Source: Marisa cornuarietis
Taxonomy: Eukaryota > Mollusca > Gastropoda > Architaenioglossa > Ampullariidae
Direction: 5' to 3'
DNA length: 64,000 bases
Assembly (NCBI GenBank): GCA_004794655.1
Contig: SMMW01000585.1
Coordinates: 4,599,501-4,663,500 of the forward strand
Position 1 is the stretch's first letter; every line of letters starts with the position of its first letter. Both the position numbers and the translations under genes were made by a program. Of this stretch, positions 51,707 through 64,000 are shown piece by piece. The notes under the pieces are model-generated. The model had not been told where the DNA came from, made no database searches, and was given only the letters and a program-made list of their open reading frames with translations.

Positions 51707-54700
51707 GAGTGGAGTTCGAGCGTGTGACCAGGGTTTTTTCGCTTCACATTATCAGCCTAACTATATGCAATAAGGATAGAAAAGATTACATTCAATTTAG
51801 TACCCTCTTCTTGTTTCTCATTCTTATTTTCATTGAGTCATTTTAACTATGGACAATCTATGACTGAAGTTGGAGTTATTTCTGACACACAAAATCTGTA
51901 AAGTGGAAAGCGAAAAAATCCTACAAATGAAAAGATTATGTTACAAAGGAGAATTTAGGGAAGGAATGATAAGAAAGATTGATAAGATAGAAATTTAAAA
52001 AAAGTTTTGATTAGAAAGGCAGGCATTTTAAGTAAACAACCTAAGAGTTATTTCTTCGTGGATTAGATTTTGTCAGATACCTAACTGAAACTTTATCATC
52101 GCTAGAAGTGTGCTGTATTACACGCACAGAAATTGGCGATAAAAGGAAACACAGAGAAACAGAAGACGTCTAGGGTTAAATCCTTATTTTTTTATTATTC
52201 TTCGCCAGATGTCCATTTGTCTTCCTTTTATTTTTTTTTCTCGGTCCTCTTTCTGTCCGTGATGCAAGCCACACAGTCCTAGACTGCAGTATAAATATTT
52301 ACGCAGAAATATTTCATGCATAGAAATTCGCTGTGCGTCTGCTGTGCGGCAAGCGTTCAATGCAGACAGGAAGAAGCGGTGATGGAGTTAGTAGCAAGGC
52401 TTTCAGCAGAATAAAACACGAATCTATGACGTCAACATTGTACTTTTGGGTCATGAACCTAATTTGAAGCTTAAAAGGTTGACCTGATTTTTCCAACAAA
52501 GGCTTGAACTTCGTTACATCTTTCACTCACTTTAAAAAATAGGAGCATAACTTACAAACTGAGAACGAAAATCAGAGCTGGCCTTGCACATTTCATTTAT
52601 TTTATTTGCTATTAAGTTCAGAAATAAGGGAATATTAATCAAGAACAACGCTGATTAATTTTCTGTCAAGATGTCTCAGTGATGCTTTTGTGTAACTTGA
52701 TCTTTTCTTTGTGGACAGTGGATTGCATGCGAACAACAACCAACTGATGGTCGAAATAAGTTCGCGAGTAGGAGGGTGGGTCCTCCGCCTTGTCGGTTGG
52801 TGTAAGATGTTTTCTGATCATCCAGTTTCTAGGTGAGCAGCTACTGAACTCACCAGTCACACTCTAGTGGTGTTGTCGAGTGAGATGGCTTGTAGTAGGA
52901 TCTACTTGTCGGGTGGTCAACAGGCGTTGTATATGGTCACTAGATTTCTTGGGAGGACCATTCTGATTTCAAAACATTCTAGGCCGGTGTTTTGTGTCTT
53001 AACGACTGGGACTAGCCTCCCTTGGATCAGCTTTTTTCTTTCTTGTCTTGTTTAAAGACTTGATATCGTTTGATGGAGAAGCAGATCTCTTTCTTGCAAA
53101 CACAAATCTTTGCTGTTGTCTTTCAGGAAACACTGGATCTCTGTCTAATTCTATCAGCATTCCAGTTTCCTATTCTAAAGGTTTATTGTCCACTCAGTTT
53201 TCTTTTACCTCCATCGGACACACGTAAAGATTCAGAGCCACAGTGGGCAGCTGTGGTGGTCCCCTTTGATTCCCAGGGTCCAGCACTGCTCTCCCCGCTC
53301 ACGGCTCTACCCCCACCCCACACAGACCTCATATACGCCAGCCACGTCGTGCGTCGTCTCCTGTTTGTCTCACGGAAGTGGCCGACGCCGGATGGAAGTG
53401 ATCTCCCCTTAATACTGATGCCGTCATGATGGCGCCTTTGACGCATTGGTCTGGTCGTTGACCGGCACGTAGGAAAGATGACGACAAGACTTCCATTCCA
53501 CACCCGTGTCTGGGCCGTTCTCTAGGAGTGCAGGGAAAGCAATTTTGTCAACTTCTGTCAAAACTTGTCGATCTTTAAAGTCATGGGGAGTGGGTTAATA
53601 TGGATTAGGTAAACCACAATGCAGATAATATTTCTCAAAATGTGGCTAAAATACCCGACCCGATTCCATTCTTGATACACACTTTAAAACATCAACATGC
53701 TCTGAAGGAAATCAAATAGAGATACACCTAATGGTGCCAGCTCTCACAATGACTGTCGCCTTGACGATGTAGAAATGTCCATGTACAACCTCTGTGTTGT
53801 TGACCTCTTTCTGTGCATGGTGAAATGTGTTGGTGTGTATCTCCAACATGAACGTAGACAATTAGTTAGAGGTGAGGAAACAGTAAATTGCATTGCGTTT
53901 TGTACATAATTAGAAAACAAACTGTAAACCAACTATATCTTTATCGGAATCCACTTAGTTTTGTTTTACCATCTTCCAACTTTCAAAGTCAAGCAGTTTC
54001 AAGTAAAAAATTTCAGCTTAGAATACAAAACACGCAGAAGTAAAGGCGGACTGTTCCTGATAGAAAGACGATATAAACATTAAGGTGGCAAGTGGAAAAA
54101 TGTGCTTTACCAGGAATCTCAAGTCAAGACTTTGGTGCCCACACCAAATCGTGAAATTACTGCCGTGGGGATTGTTCTCCCTGAGCACATCTGAAAACTT
54201 TTAAAGGTCATTCTTGTACGATGTGATCTGAAACAACACAGAGAGGACTGACGAGACTTGCATTTCCTTCTTAAAGGCTCATTTTTCTTAGGTATTTAAA
54301 GTTTCGCGTGGTAATCACGGCTACCACATGCTGTATTCGTTTCGAAACCCCTGTTAATGGAAATTAGAAAATGGTTTCACACTAAGCTAGCACTGAGAAA
54401 AGGACTTGTTAAAGTCATTCCGTACCACTTAGAACGAACATCAACTGCATTCTTTTCACCAGATATGGCGTATTTCTTGTGTTAATCACTTGTCCTAATG
54501 TTCAAATGCAGCCTTTAACAACCAGGTGACCAGACATTCCAGTACATTTTAGTGTAGCGAAACACTTAAACACTCTTGTTCTTTTCTAAAACGAATGGCT
54601 GATCGTTTGAGTGAAAGGGAGATAAAAATCTCCGTTTTAACGAGGACTCTTCCCCCTCCCTTCCTCATCATTCTCTCACTCGCTCCTTTACGCTGTCTTA

Positions 54701-54996
54701 AGATACTGTCATAGGACACTGTCTCAGATTAAGACGTTGTCACACTTTGCTTGTCGTAGAAGACGTATGTGGAAATTTATTTTGCGGATTTTGTTTTTCA
54801 TTTGAAGCTACTGGTATCATATTACAACGCAGAAAATACAAAATTAAAAATAAACATACTCCAGGATTGAATCAACAATCATAGCTTACAACTTTTCAGG
54901 AGACAAAAAAAGAATAATCCTTTCAAATTTTGTGATAGGACAAATGGTGGATTTGTATATATTTCTTATATAGAACCTCACACTGCAACCGCCAGC

Positions 54997-55073
<77 letters not shown>

Positions 55074-55074
55074 G

Positions 55075-55105
<31 letters not shown>
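54997..55105. repeat. (ATC)n microsatellite
   Basis: About 36 units with a single GTC interruption near 55072. It is the longest trinucleotide array in the window. Confidence 0.98.
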
Positions 55106-58100
55106 TCTGTTTTATTTATATTATTTTATAAAACGTAACCAGTCTGGGAGATTAAATTTTAATAGCACTTGAAGCACTGAAAAGGTGTTTGAACCACAAC
55201 AAAGAACGGAAAAAATAAACCCCTCATCTCCACCTTCCTACTTTACACCCGCTTAAATTAACGGGTACCTGATTTGTCATGAACGGCAATGGCGGAGAAA
55301 GGAGACGGCTGGGATCCGCCCTCCAAACTGTGTTGTCTACACACAGTAATTGCCCCTATCTCCTCTATAAAATATAAATATTTCTAAACAAATTAATTTG
55401 TTTTGCACAAAGTGTCGCCATGGTTTATTTGTACTTCTCGACTTAATTCACCTTTATTCTTTAAAACCTCATGCGGACATTCTGTTTCGATCCTTCAGAA
55501 GAAAAACCAATACAGCTGGAGCAACTAGCTTTGCTGACAAGACAGAAGCATGCCTGCTAAGATCCATCCGGGCCACGATCAATCGATGGGTGGTCTATGG
55601 CCACGAGTTCACCAGGAGGAACTGGTTGTAGGACGCAAATGAATCCCTCTCAGCTAAGCACTTGTTTGCTTTTACATTCGAATCCTTCGGGCTGCTTGTG
55701 TTCCATGTAAACCGAGAGGACTCCAAATGGTGTAGTAACCGTGGTTACCTTTTGCTTTCAGGGATACAGGGGGCAAATCCTTTGTAGGGAAATTAACAAC
55801 AGGTCGATGGCACGGAGCAAGACAAGACTTTGATGGTGACATGGAACCAAAAACTAACTTAAAATATCTTTATGCTATACCACGAAGGGATGAAATAGTC
55901 TCCGCGCGCTGTGTGTGTGTGTGTGCGCGCACGTGCGTGTGCGTTTATGTATTCCTCAGCTGGTTTTTGGCATTTGTTTGCCTTTGTTGCACTCCCTAAT
56001 TCTTGTGTCTTAGGTTTCGAAATTTCTTTTTGGAGTTTTCGGAAGCTTCTATAACCTTTTCAAAGCTTAACAAAAACAAAAAGCAAGGACACTCAGTGTT
56101 GTGCAATAAAGGATCAGACTACACGAGCGTCTAAAAATAATTATTCTTAGCCATCATTGCTTTTACTGTATCTACTAGTAAAAGTATTATTGCTCTGGTA
56201 ACAACACCACTAGAAGACATTTGTGTAAGCAGACATGTGCTAACACAGACAATCAAACTTAAATAGAAATATCTATGATTTAAAGACAGAGACGGATTCA
56301 GTTTAAAAGAGTGATAGAGAAAGAGAGAGTAGCGAGTGTCTAGAAATCTGAGAAACATGATCTCGGAAAATGTAAGAAGTGTGATAAAACAGTAGATTAC
56401 ACTGGTGTAATCGCTTTGAATCAGACACGAAAGAATAGATGTTAAATGTAGGTCTGAGACCAGCAGAATGATGAAACTTCCATAAGCATTTGTTCATTCG
56501 CGTACGTACGTACGCGCGCGAGCGCACACACACACACACACACAAAACTCTCTTCCTTTCTTTCTCCGTTCAAAACAAACAAAACTTTCTTCGAAAGTGT
56601 GTGAGACGCATGTGTCTCTAAGGATTTGCAACGACCTTGATCACAACTTGAGTTGTTTGGCCAGCTGGTCGATAATTCAGGTGAGCCCCGATGACAGCAA
56701 AATTTTTTGTTTCACTCGACACTTCGAGAACTATGAAACTTCGACAATATGTTTACAAATATTGTCGTCATCTAAAAATTTGCCAAAGAAAGTCCCATAT
56801 TTAACTCTACATATCGGGAGGGCCTTTTAGATTTAGGTGCACCTGCTGATTGTGCTTCAACGAACATGATCACTGAATGACAGGAAGACGAGGACATCGC
56901 AGTGTCTAGCTGGCTGAGCTGTCATGGCAGGAAAAAAGGACAGTCTCCTTCCAGCCAGAAAAATGCAGGGAAGAAGCTAGCAATTCGCCAGCAGGGACTC
57001 CCTGTATTAGCTTGTTTGTAACGCTTGTGCGGACACTTAAAAACCATTCAGAATATTATAGAGAAGGCCACTTCCTCCCTTTACTCCTTCACCCTCCATG
57101 TGTGGAGTGAAATGCCCTGGTCCGTTTGTCTCTTTTTAGTGTCGTGTTCTGACATAAGGGACATTGAATTCAGATTGTTCTCCCTCCTTATTTTCGCGCA
57201 AAATTTGAATCTCATAAATTGGCCGTTTACAAGAAATCGCATGCAAGTATATAATTTAACTGCAAGAAATGAACCTCAGTTAAAACAGCATACTAATACT
57301 TTCGTCAAATACGCAAAATTCTGTAAAGTGTAGAAATTTTAAGTAATGAAAATATCTCGAAACTGTTGTATCAACAACAACTATGGAAGCTATTGGGTTT
57401 CTTCCTTTAAGATCTAGTGTGGTAGACTTTTTTCTGTGTGTGTGTGTATATATATATATATGATCCCATTTTTCCATTTCAGCCTCGATGACGTAAGCGT
57501 ATTCACGTGCAATCCTAACGTCCATATTTTTTATCCCTCTAGGCCTTAACAGGAAAATGTTGTCAAATGTATGATGCTGACAAAGTTTCATATATGACAG
57601 CTATATAGTTTTCTTAGACAAAAAACAGCAGAAATTTAGTTTTCAAAGTGTTGCGGCTCGTCCAAAAATACTTTGACATGTGCGTCGATGACACGTGACT
57701 TTATTCGATCTCACAGACTGTAGGACTTTGTTCCTGTTTTCTAAGAAGAGCGTTGATGGAATCATGTAAGCAGCTAATTACAAGATATTTTATTTAAATC
57801 ACAAGACGTTAAGCGATTTAAACCTATCAACAACGAACTTTTTAACCCAACAGTGACTGACGGTCAGTTTGCCGTCACCGTTGCAGCGCCACGTGTAAGA
57901 AATAAGCGCGTGGTGCACGTGCCGGTCTTTGTCACATTTGGAATGTTGTGACCTCTGCGCCCCCACCCCCCACTACTACTCCCTTTTCTTGGCCTGCAGA
58001 GGGCGAAATTGCGCGAACATCGCTCTCCTGGTCTGATGTTCACGACAGGCGCTTCTGCCGCACGTCCGGGGGCCAGCGGCGTTTGACTTTCTTGCTCGTT

Positions 58101-58342
58101 CCGTTCCGGACCGGTCTTCGACGGTCGTGGCTGGACACAAGACAGTTCCTGTCTCAGCGCTTGTTTACACATTGATTGTGGAGATGGCGGCGAGCCCACG
58201 TGGAAATTCCGGCCTCGAAGTCTTTGTGAGAGGCTCACGCTTCCATGCCAAGACGTGACGAAAGACAAGTTCAGGAGGGTCAGAACAGGCTCTCGGGGGA
58301 AAAAAGTGAGCGCGGGATGGGAGGAGGGAGGGAGGTGAAAGC

Positions 58343-58348
58343 TTTATA
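58343..58348 (-). promoter_or_regulatory. TATA-like site beside a GC-rich patch
   Basis: On the minus strand this reads CCATATAAAGCTTT. It is followed about 30-450 bases on by sequence (58320 down to ~57880) clearly richer in G+C than its surroundings. It points toward the LGR gene 10 kb away and could be its promoter with a non-coding first exon, but no transcript evidence exists. Inference only. Confidence 0.25.
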
Positions 58349-58349
58349 T

Positions 58350-59620
58350 GGAAGCAAACCGGAGAGTTGAAAAATTCATTTCCTGGTTTTGATGGTGTCA
58401 CGATTCACGAACACCGGACACGTCTCTGTCGGTATAGGACGTAAGTTGCACTTAGGCACTTACAATAACTATCCACAGAGAAACGGGTACTGGTAACCTT
58501 TGTGTGTCGGCAACATTGTAGAATTATATACTTCTAAAGTGCCGCACAAAAACGAATTTTTTGAAACATACAAAGTGATAAAATGTCCAGGTCTGAGGTT
58601 AGCTTACACTACACTCTAGCAATAGCCTGTGTCCTGTTTCACTGTTACATGACTTGATGAAATAAAATCTTAGTGCTTTCCTCTCTAACCCTGATCGTTT
58701 GCGATACGCAGCATCCAGCTGAATTGTTGCCATGACTACAGTAGAGAGAGGTTGAGAGCAGGCGTGTTAGTGGTATGTGTAAAATATGTTTTGTACAATT
58801 CGTAGCTTCACGAAAAAATAAACATTTTCATCACGATTTTGTTACGCTTTGCATCTCACCTGCCTAAATATACCATTCACTTCCGGTACATTCCCTGTTA
58901 ACATTTCCCTGTACTTTATGTACAAAACATTTTACAATAAGGTTTTTCTTCAGCCCGTCTCTTCCTAATTCATAGAGATAAAATTAGTGTTATTGTTTGG
59001 ACCATAACATTAGTTATCTCGGCCGATGTACCATTTTGTCAGCCCTCGTAAAGGATGCTAACTGGCGACAGTTATAGTGGATACAGACAAACGGGGGTCC
59101 CGGATGCTGCTGAATTCATGCATAGCAAGCTGCGGGCAGTTTAATGCATGGAAAACTACTACTGATTTTGTAAATGTAGTCTTCATGAACTTGGGTATGA
59201 CCAAGACAGCACGTGTTCACCATCCTGCACGTTTTCCCGCAAAGCATCGCCTCACATTTCAAATTAGGCATGACGTCAACGTCATCGTGACATTGAAACA
59301 TTAAACTGACTGGAAAAGGCCGCCGCTGACCGGCAGTTAAGTGATTTGTCTTCAACGGCAATCTGAGCAGCACGGAAGCTGCAGATCGTCTGTCCAGAAT
59401 CGGCTGAAGGATGGAATAAAAGATGGCCTTTCAGAGACTTGATGAAATGGGGAGGGAGGAGAGGGAAAACGGCGAAGGAGTGGGTAGCTAAAAGAAGAAA
59501 GCCACGATGAAAGAGGAGAGGTCTGCGAAGAATGAGGGACTTGAGTGAGTGCGCGTGCCCGATAAACTGAAGTAATTTCGTGTCAACTTACGTACGTGCG
59601 TGTTCTGGTGCACTTATCCA
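58350..59620. other. No gene recognised
   Basis: Mixed sequence with chance ORFs of at most 85 codons. No repeats or domains seen. Confidence 0.6.
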
Positions 59621-59630
59621 TACTTTAGAC

Positions 59631-60453
59631 CAGGGGTGGGGGAACCTTTTCTCCTCCAAGGAACATTTGGATTTTATAATATCATTTGCGGGCCATAAAA
59701 AATTATCTACTTAATAATTTGCCTGCTCTATCTGGTCAAGCTGTAGTTTCGCCACAGTGTGTTAACACGTTTGCAACAATGTATAATTCCACCCTGCCTC
59801 GCAATTCTGTCCTCTGAGGCACCACAATCTGGCTTTTTCGTTACTAGGTGCGCGAAACGTATGCTCTGCTCCTATGAAAAGTAGAGGTAAACAACTGTTT
59901 GGAGTCCATTAAATATGTGTTCTAAATTAAAACGTTCCTGGGAAACAGACAGAGTTTGTAAAAGAGAGGAGACCTTATTTTTCCTTAGGCACAATTTTCT
60001 GTTTGTGTTTGTGCAGTGCAGTACATTATTAATAATATTAATAATATTTATCACTTTAAAGGACATGGACCGCACAGAAACATGCTTACACATACACAAA
60101 TAAACTTATAAGCCCAAACGAATTTTTAGCAGCCAAAGTTTTTTCATTTGAACATCCTTTGGAAATCCAAGAAAGGATAATGTTACCTTCAGCCGACAGC
60201 TAAAAGAAATAGTCTACCCTCGGCTTGGGGGTGAAGATCACATGCATGCATAATTCTCCAACCTCGTCTCTATACGTGTCTATACCGTCATGGACGTTCC
60301 TTGCTTGTCCCTCGAAATTATTGTTATTGTTGTTGTGATTATTATTATGATTATTATTATTAACTTAATAAACATGTATATTACTATGGAAAAAGCTTAT
60401 CAATTTACTAAAATCTGAGGCGTACTTTGCGGACCGGCCGCTCCCCACCCATG
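59631..60453. mobile_element. Non-autonomous hAT-like DNA transposon
   Basis: 823 bp. The left end is CAGGGGTGGGGGAACC and the right end reads CGGCCGCTCCCCACCCATG, a matching terminal inverted repeat with one mismatch in the outer 11 bases. Flanks are CTTTAGAC (59623-59630) and CTCTAGAG (60454-60461), an 8-bp target duplication matching at 6 of 8 and fitting the hAT nTnnnnAn rule. Inside the left end is 'GCGGGCCATAAAAAATTAT', typical of hAT elements with the CAGGGGTGGGCAAC terminus. There is no transposase frame. Confidence 0.85.
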
Positions 60454-60743
60454 CTCTAGAGTCCAGACTGGCTTCACTGTGAGCTGCACAAGTCCCGTTT
60501 TCATTTTTTAAAAAGCGTTTACTTGGCGAAAGCTGCTGGGAACATACTTCAACAACAAACCTCCCAGTCAAATAATCCCTCCAACGTAAATTTCAACTGA
60601 TGTTCGTTTTTAACTATCTGCATTTCCCTAATTTTTCTCGCTGATTCTCGACAGCTGTCAAATACATTTTCGTGGTTAAAATAACAATGGAAATAATTTC
60701 CTTTCTAAGAAACTCGTTAACTGACACCAAAAGAGCGAGTTAA

Positions 60744-60885
60744 GGCGTCCTGGTAGCTCAGCGGTAAGCTGCTTGCCACCAGATCAGATCTCGTCTCCTC
60801 CGGATGTGGCACCAAAGCTGCTCACATACCCATCACCCAGCCTTGGCTGCTGACACGGCATCAAACAAGAATCAATTCAAGAAAA
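60744..60885 (+). mobile_element. tRNA-derived SINE
   Basis: The head contains an intact A box (TGGTAGCTCAGCGGTAAG) and a recognisable B box (AGATCTCGTCTCC) 35 bases on, as in pol III type 2 promoters. The body ends CTTGGCTGCTGACACGGCAT, CAAACAAGAATCAATTC and an A-rich run. This tail is common in gastropod SINEs. It does not fold as a proper tRNA beyond the head, so it is not called a tRNA gene. Confidence 0.8.
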
Positions 60886-61900
60886 AAAGTGTCTAAGTTG
60901 CAGGATCTGCACTAAGGACAAGGGTGACAGCAGACGACAAATTTATGATCTCATCATAAAAGTGTGGCAAAGAAGATGGCGATTTTTAGGACGCGCGGGC
61001 AAAATGAAACCAGATACATCCCCCAAAATAACCCTTGCGTTTGACAGCTAATGAAAAGAAAAGACGCTGACACACGAAAGAAACAAGACCTGGAAAAGCA
61101 GAGACAAAGAAACAAAGAGGTCTCTAGCTGACGTCTGATACATTAACTTGGATCGAAGAAAATTAAAGTGTGATTAAAAGTTTTCAAAATACATGTTTCT
61201 TAGATAATACCATCCGGTGGCGTGCGTTATTTTATTCGGAGTTTGCGCAGTTAGTCACAATATTGATAAAAAGCTCGATATTGCAGAAACTCCCAGAAAA
61301 CGCACCGGAACCAATCGAAAAACATATTGGCAACAGCGGGGTAGCAACAAAATGACATGGTATCGTATAAATGTTTGATCCTACCAGTATAAACCAGTTT
61401 AAAACCAGCTGAAGGATCGAAGACTTCAACAATTTTTCACAAAATAATTAATTAATATTGAAGAACCGCCCATCGTACGTCGCCAAGACAGCGGAAGTCT
61501 GTAATATGGATGGGATCTTGAAATTTAAAAGAATCAGCTTTTGAAATATGACAGAGACGTGAAAAAGTGATACTTTGCTGTCGGTCTATCACAGATATGT
61601 GAATGAATGATTAAAATTAGACTCACTATAACCTTCAGAAACATGCACATTTCCAGTATTTTTTTATGAAAGCGACGGATGAATCGATTATTGGCCGATA
61701 AATCTTGATATTGCTGTGCTCACGATAACGGTGTAAGTTCGAAGGTCACCGCACTCCTGCAGTCTAATGGACTTCCGTTACATCACTTGTTTCACTTAAG
61801 TCTATTTCCAATCTCAGAAATGAAAGGTTTTCAGTACTCAGTTGTAGGAATTGTATAGCTTTTTATGTCGTACTTCAACACTCTATAGTCTATAGCATCT
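60886..61900. other. No gene recognised
   Basis: AT-rich spacer between the SINE and the LINE remnant. No domain or repeat seen. Confidence 0.6.
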
Positions 61901-61916
61901 CAAGCTCCCCACTCGA

Positions 61917-62940
61917 CTGGTGTCAGTCACATCTCTCAGATAGAACTCGTCAGTTATAGTGGATGGCTGCGTGTCTCCACCAGTCTCTATTGGCTCAGGA
62001 GTCCCCCAAGGTTATGTACTTGGTCCCATCCTATTTGTCATGTACCCGAAGTCACTTACTACTCTAATTCAATCTCACTCTATGTCTGATCAATCCTTTG
62101 CTGATGACACTCAGCTGTATACCAGCTGTTCTCCTTCTGAGGTACACACACTGCTATCCAGAGCATTCAAGATTGTATTTCTGATATTAGAATATGGATG
62201 ACCCACAACAAGTTAAAACTAAATGACGAAAAAATCCAGACGCTTTTATTTTTTTCAAAGAGAAGAGCGAGAGCTTACCTTTCAGCGCCTGTCTCTGTTC
62301 GGGTAAGCAATGCCGATGTTCCTTTTGTTACTTCAACACGTAACATAGGTTACATAGTATCTGCTGACAAGTCTCTTGATAAGCATGTTTTGCACATCTG
62401 TGTTCTGCATACAATGAGTTCCGGAAAATCAGCTTCATTCGCCATACTCTGTCCATCTAAGCCACTAAAATTCTTATCTGCTCATTTGCTCTGTCTAAAC
62501 TAGACTACTGCAACTCTCTTCTTGGTGGTTGTCAACAGTATTTGATTAACAAACTTCAGAAAGTCAAGAACTCAGCTACTTGCCTCGTTTTCCGAAATCT
62601 GAACATGTCACGCCACTTCTTCGCTCTCTTCGTTGGCTACCATTTAAAGCTAGAATAGACCACAATCTCTCAACTCTATTAATCCCCAGCTACTTTACTG
62701 AAATCGTATCTGTCTACACCACTGCCCGAAAACTTCGCTCTCCATCAGACATTCTTTCCTCCCTCCCACAAAGACAGTCACATACGGACAACGGACATTC
62801 ATTCTGTGCTGCTCAGCAGTGGAACTCTTTTCCACATCACATTCGTCACTCTTTGACTCTTTGGCTACATTCAAACGCTCTTTGAAAACATATCTTTTCA
62901 CAAAGTACTATCCCTGAATTACTATTCTAAACTCCCTTGT
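61917..62940 (+). pseudogene. CR1/L2-like LINE reverse transcriptase pseudogene
   Basis: Reverse transcriptase palm and thumb motifs occur in order but across several frames: W(C)QSHLSDRTRQ, then GSGVPQGYVLGPILFVMY and SFADDTQLY (catalytic Asp-Asp intact). Next come NKLKLNDEK, NIGYIVSADKSLDKHV, a YCNSLLGG-type segment and SEHVTPLLRSLRWLPFKARI, ending near QQWNSFPHHIRHS. This is the CR1/L2 clade pattern. At least three frameshifts and several stops make it inactive. The 5' part (endonuclease) is absent. Confidence 0.9.
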
Positions 62941-64000
62941 AATATTTTGTGTCATACTTACCATCATGGACCTTCATCCATTGCTTTGCCTTCTACTCTT
63001 GTACTTCATCTTTATGTTGTTCAGTTTGCCTATACGTACATCACTGTTCACTGTCTGTTATCTCATTTATCATTACTGGTCTGTGCAGAGAGTGCGATCT
63101 GTCTTGGTCGTGATGCAGCGCATAAAAATTTCCCTTTCTAACCCCACTTTAAAAAGACTACCGGAAATACTGTTAATGTAATAGAATAAAAACAATCAGC
63201 ATGGTTTGCAAACTAATATTTTCTGTCAATTTTTTTTTGTCAAATAAAAAAAGGCAGACAGACTTGTCTTGAAATTGTCAGGATGCTGCATAACTTTTCT
63301 CTAGTTTTCCCTTTGTCTGGTTGGAATTTGGTCATCGATTTTCACCCACTTTCCATTGTCCGTGAAAGTTTCGCCAGCTACTCATTTTCGGTGACATTGC
63401 AACAATGAATCATTTTCAACAGTCCACAAGTAGTGAAATTTGTTAATACTATAGTTTACCAGTCCTAGAGTAGCAGTTACCTATGCAGAAGGTACAAGCA
63501 ATCAAATGGAAAAGGAAGAAAAGAAACAGAAGAACACCAAGAAAAATGTTTCTCCCAGTTACTCTTGAGATTTAACATTGATAATTTATATATAGTTCAT
63601 ATTGAATAAAAGAAGGGAATAAATTCACAAAGTAAAACAAAAAAGGCAAGAACAAATTTTAAAAGATTTTAAATCAAGCATTACTATATTGTAAAATATT
63701 TCTAAGAGTGTCCCTCACACTTTTATATTTTAAGTTACATATATTAGAGAAACAAATATTTTACTCCTTTTAGTACATTTCAAATAAAGGTGTTAATTTT
63801 AAAAAAATATTTACTTATTTTATTTTTAATCTTGCTGCGTACACATTGTGGCTTCCCTCACGTCTTTTAGTTTCAAGAAAAGAAATAATAGAGAACGCAC
63901 TGAGTGAACAAAGGAAGATTGGATATATATTGCAAGCTGGAGAACGGCAGACTTCGAAAGATAGCTCAGAGCTGCAGCAATCAAACAGCCAGCCTCAATC
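62941..64000. other. Probable LINE 3' UTR then AT-rich sequence
   Basis: The first ~200 bp may be the 3' UTR of the CR1/L2-like remnant. From about 63200 to the edge the sequence is very AT-rich with no recognised feature. Confidence 0.5.

Larger units (their letters stand above)
50260..57860. other. No gene recognised
   Basis: AT-rich sequence with chance ORFs up to 119 codons (53070-53429, +). It contains two ATC arrays (51612-51706 and 54997-55105) and short CA/GT/TA runs near 55910, 56520 and 57440. I see no exon signatures or domains. Confidence 0.6.

Noticed and set aside
53070..53429. 119-codon plus-strand ORF
   Set aside because: No motif recognised; flanking sequence shows no exon signals.
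57864..58268. 134-codon minus-strand ORF
   Set aside because: Open mainly because the patch is GC-rich; no start context, domain or splice pattern supports it. Kept only as a promoter candidate region.
60744..60815. tRNA gene
   Set aside because: A and B boxes are present but the anticodon arm and acceptor stem do not form, and a SINE body follows.

Overview
This is eukaryotic DNA, most likely from a mollusc, probably a gastropod. The evidence is GT-AG introns, abundant microsatellites, tRNA-headed SINEs with the 'tatagcgc...gcgctttac' tail common in lophotrochozoan genomes, and fragments of non-LTR retrotransposons. No bacterial operon, rRNA, functional tRNA or CRISPR array was seen.

One host gene is recognised. 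It lies on the minus strand and fills most of the window: a leucine-rich-repeat G-protein-coupled receptor of type B, the group holding insect LGR2/rickets (the bursicon receptor) and vertebrate LGR4/5/6. I could assemble 21 coding exons, from the start codon at 47888 down to the left edge. They join in frame into at least 1173 residues. The order is signal peptide, LRR N-cap, 17 leucine-rich repeats, LRR C-cap, an acidic hinge, seven transmembrane helices and a long Ser/His/Cys-rich cytoplasmic tail. The tail is still open at base 1, so the C-terminus lies outside the window. All introns in the repeat region are phase 2 and cut the first Leu codon of a repeat. The transmembrane part is split over five exons.

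Layout: 1-943 is TM7 and the tail; 1406-5685 holds the other transmembrane exons; 6150-7375 the hinge; 10023-21399 the C-cap and repeat exons; 21400-47688 is a 26.3-kb first intron; 47689-47888 is the signal peptide and N-cap. The first intron is mostly anonymous AT-rich sequence, with microsatellites, a 430-bp CTATAG-rich satellite, LINE endonuclease and reverse transcriptase remnants, SINE-like tails and a possible nuclear-receptor site pair.

Upstream of the gene (48102-64000) no further host gene is recognised. This part holds a LINE C-terminal remnant, a GC-rich patch with a minus-strand TATA-like site, a complete-looking non-autonomous hAT element with an imperfect 8-bp target duplication (59631-60453), a tRNA-derived SINE and a CR1/L2-like reverse transcriptase pseudogene. 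I found no novel multi-gene system. The most interesting content is the architecture of the receptor gene.
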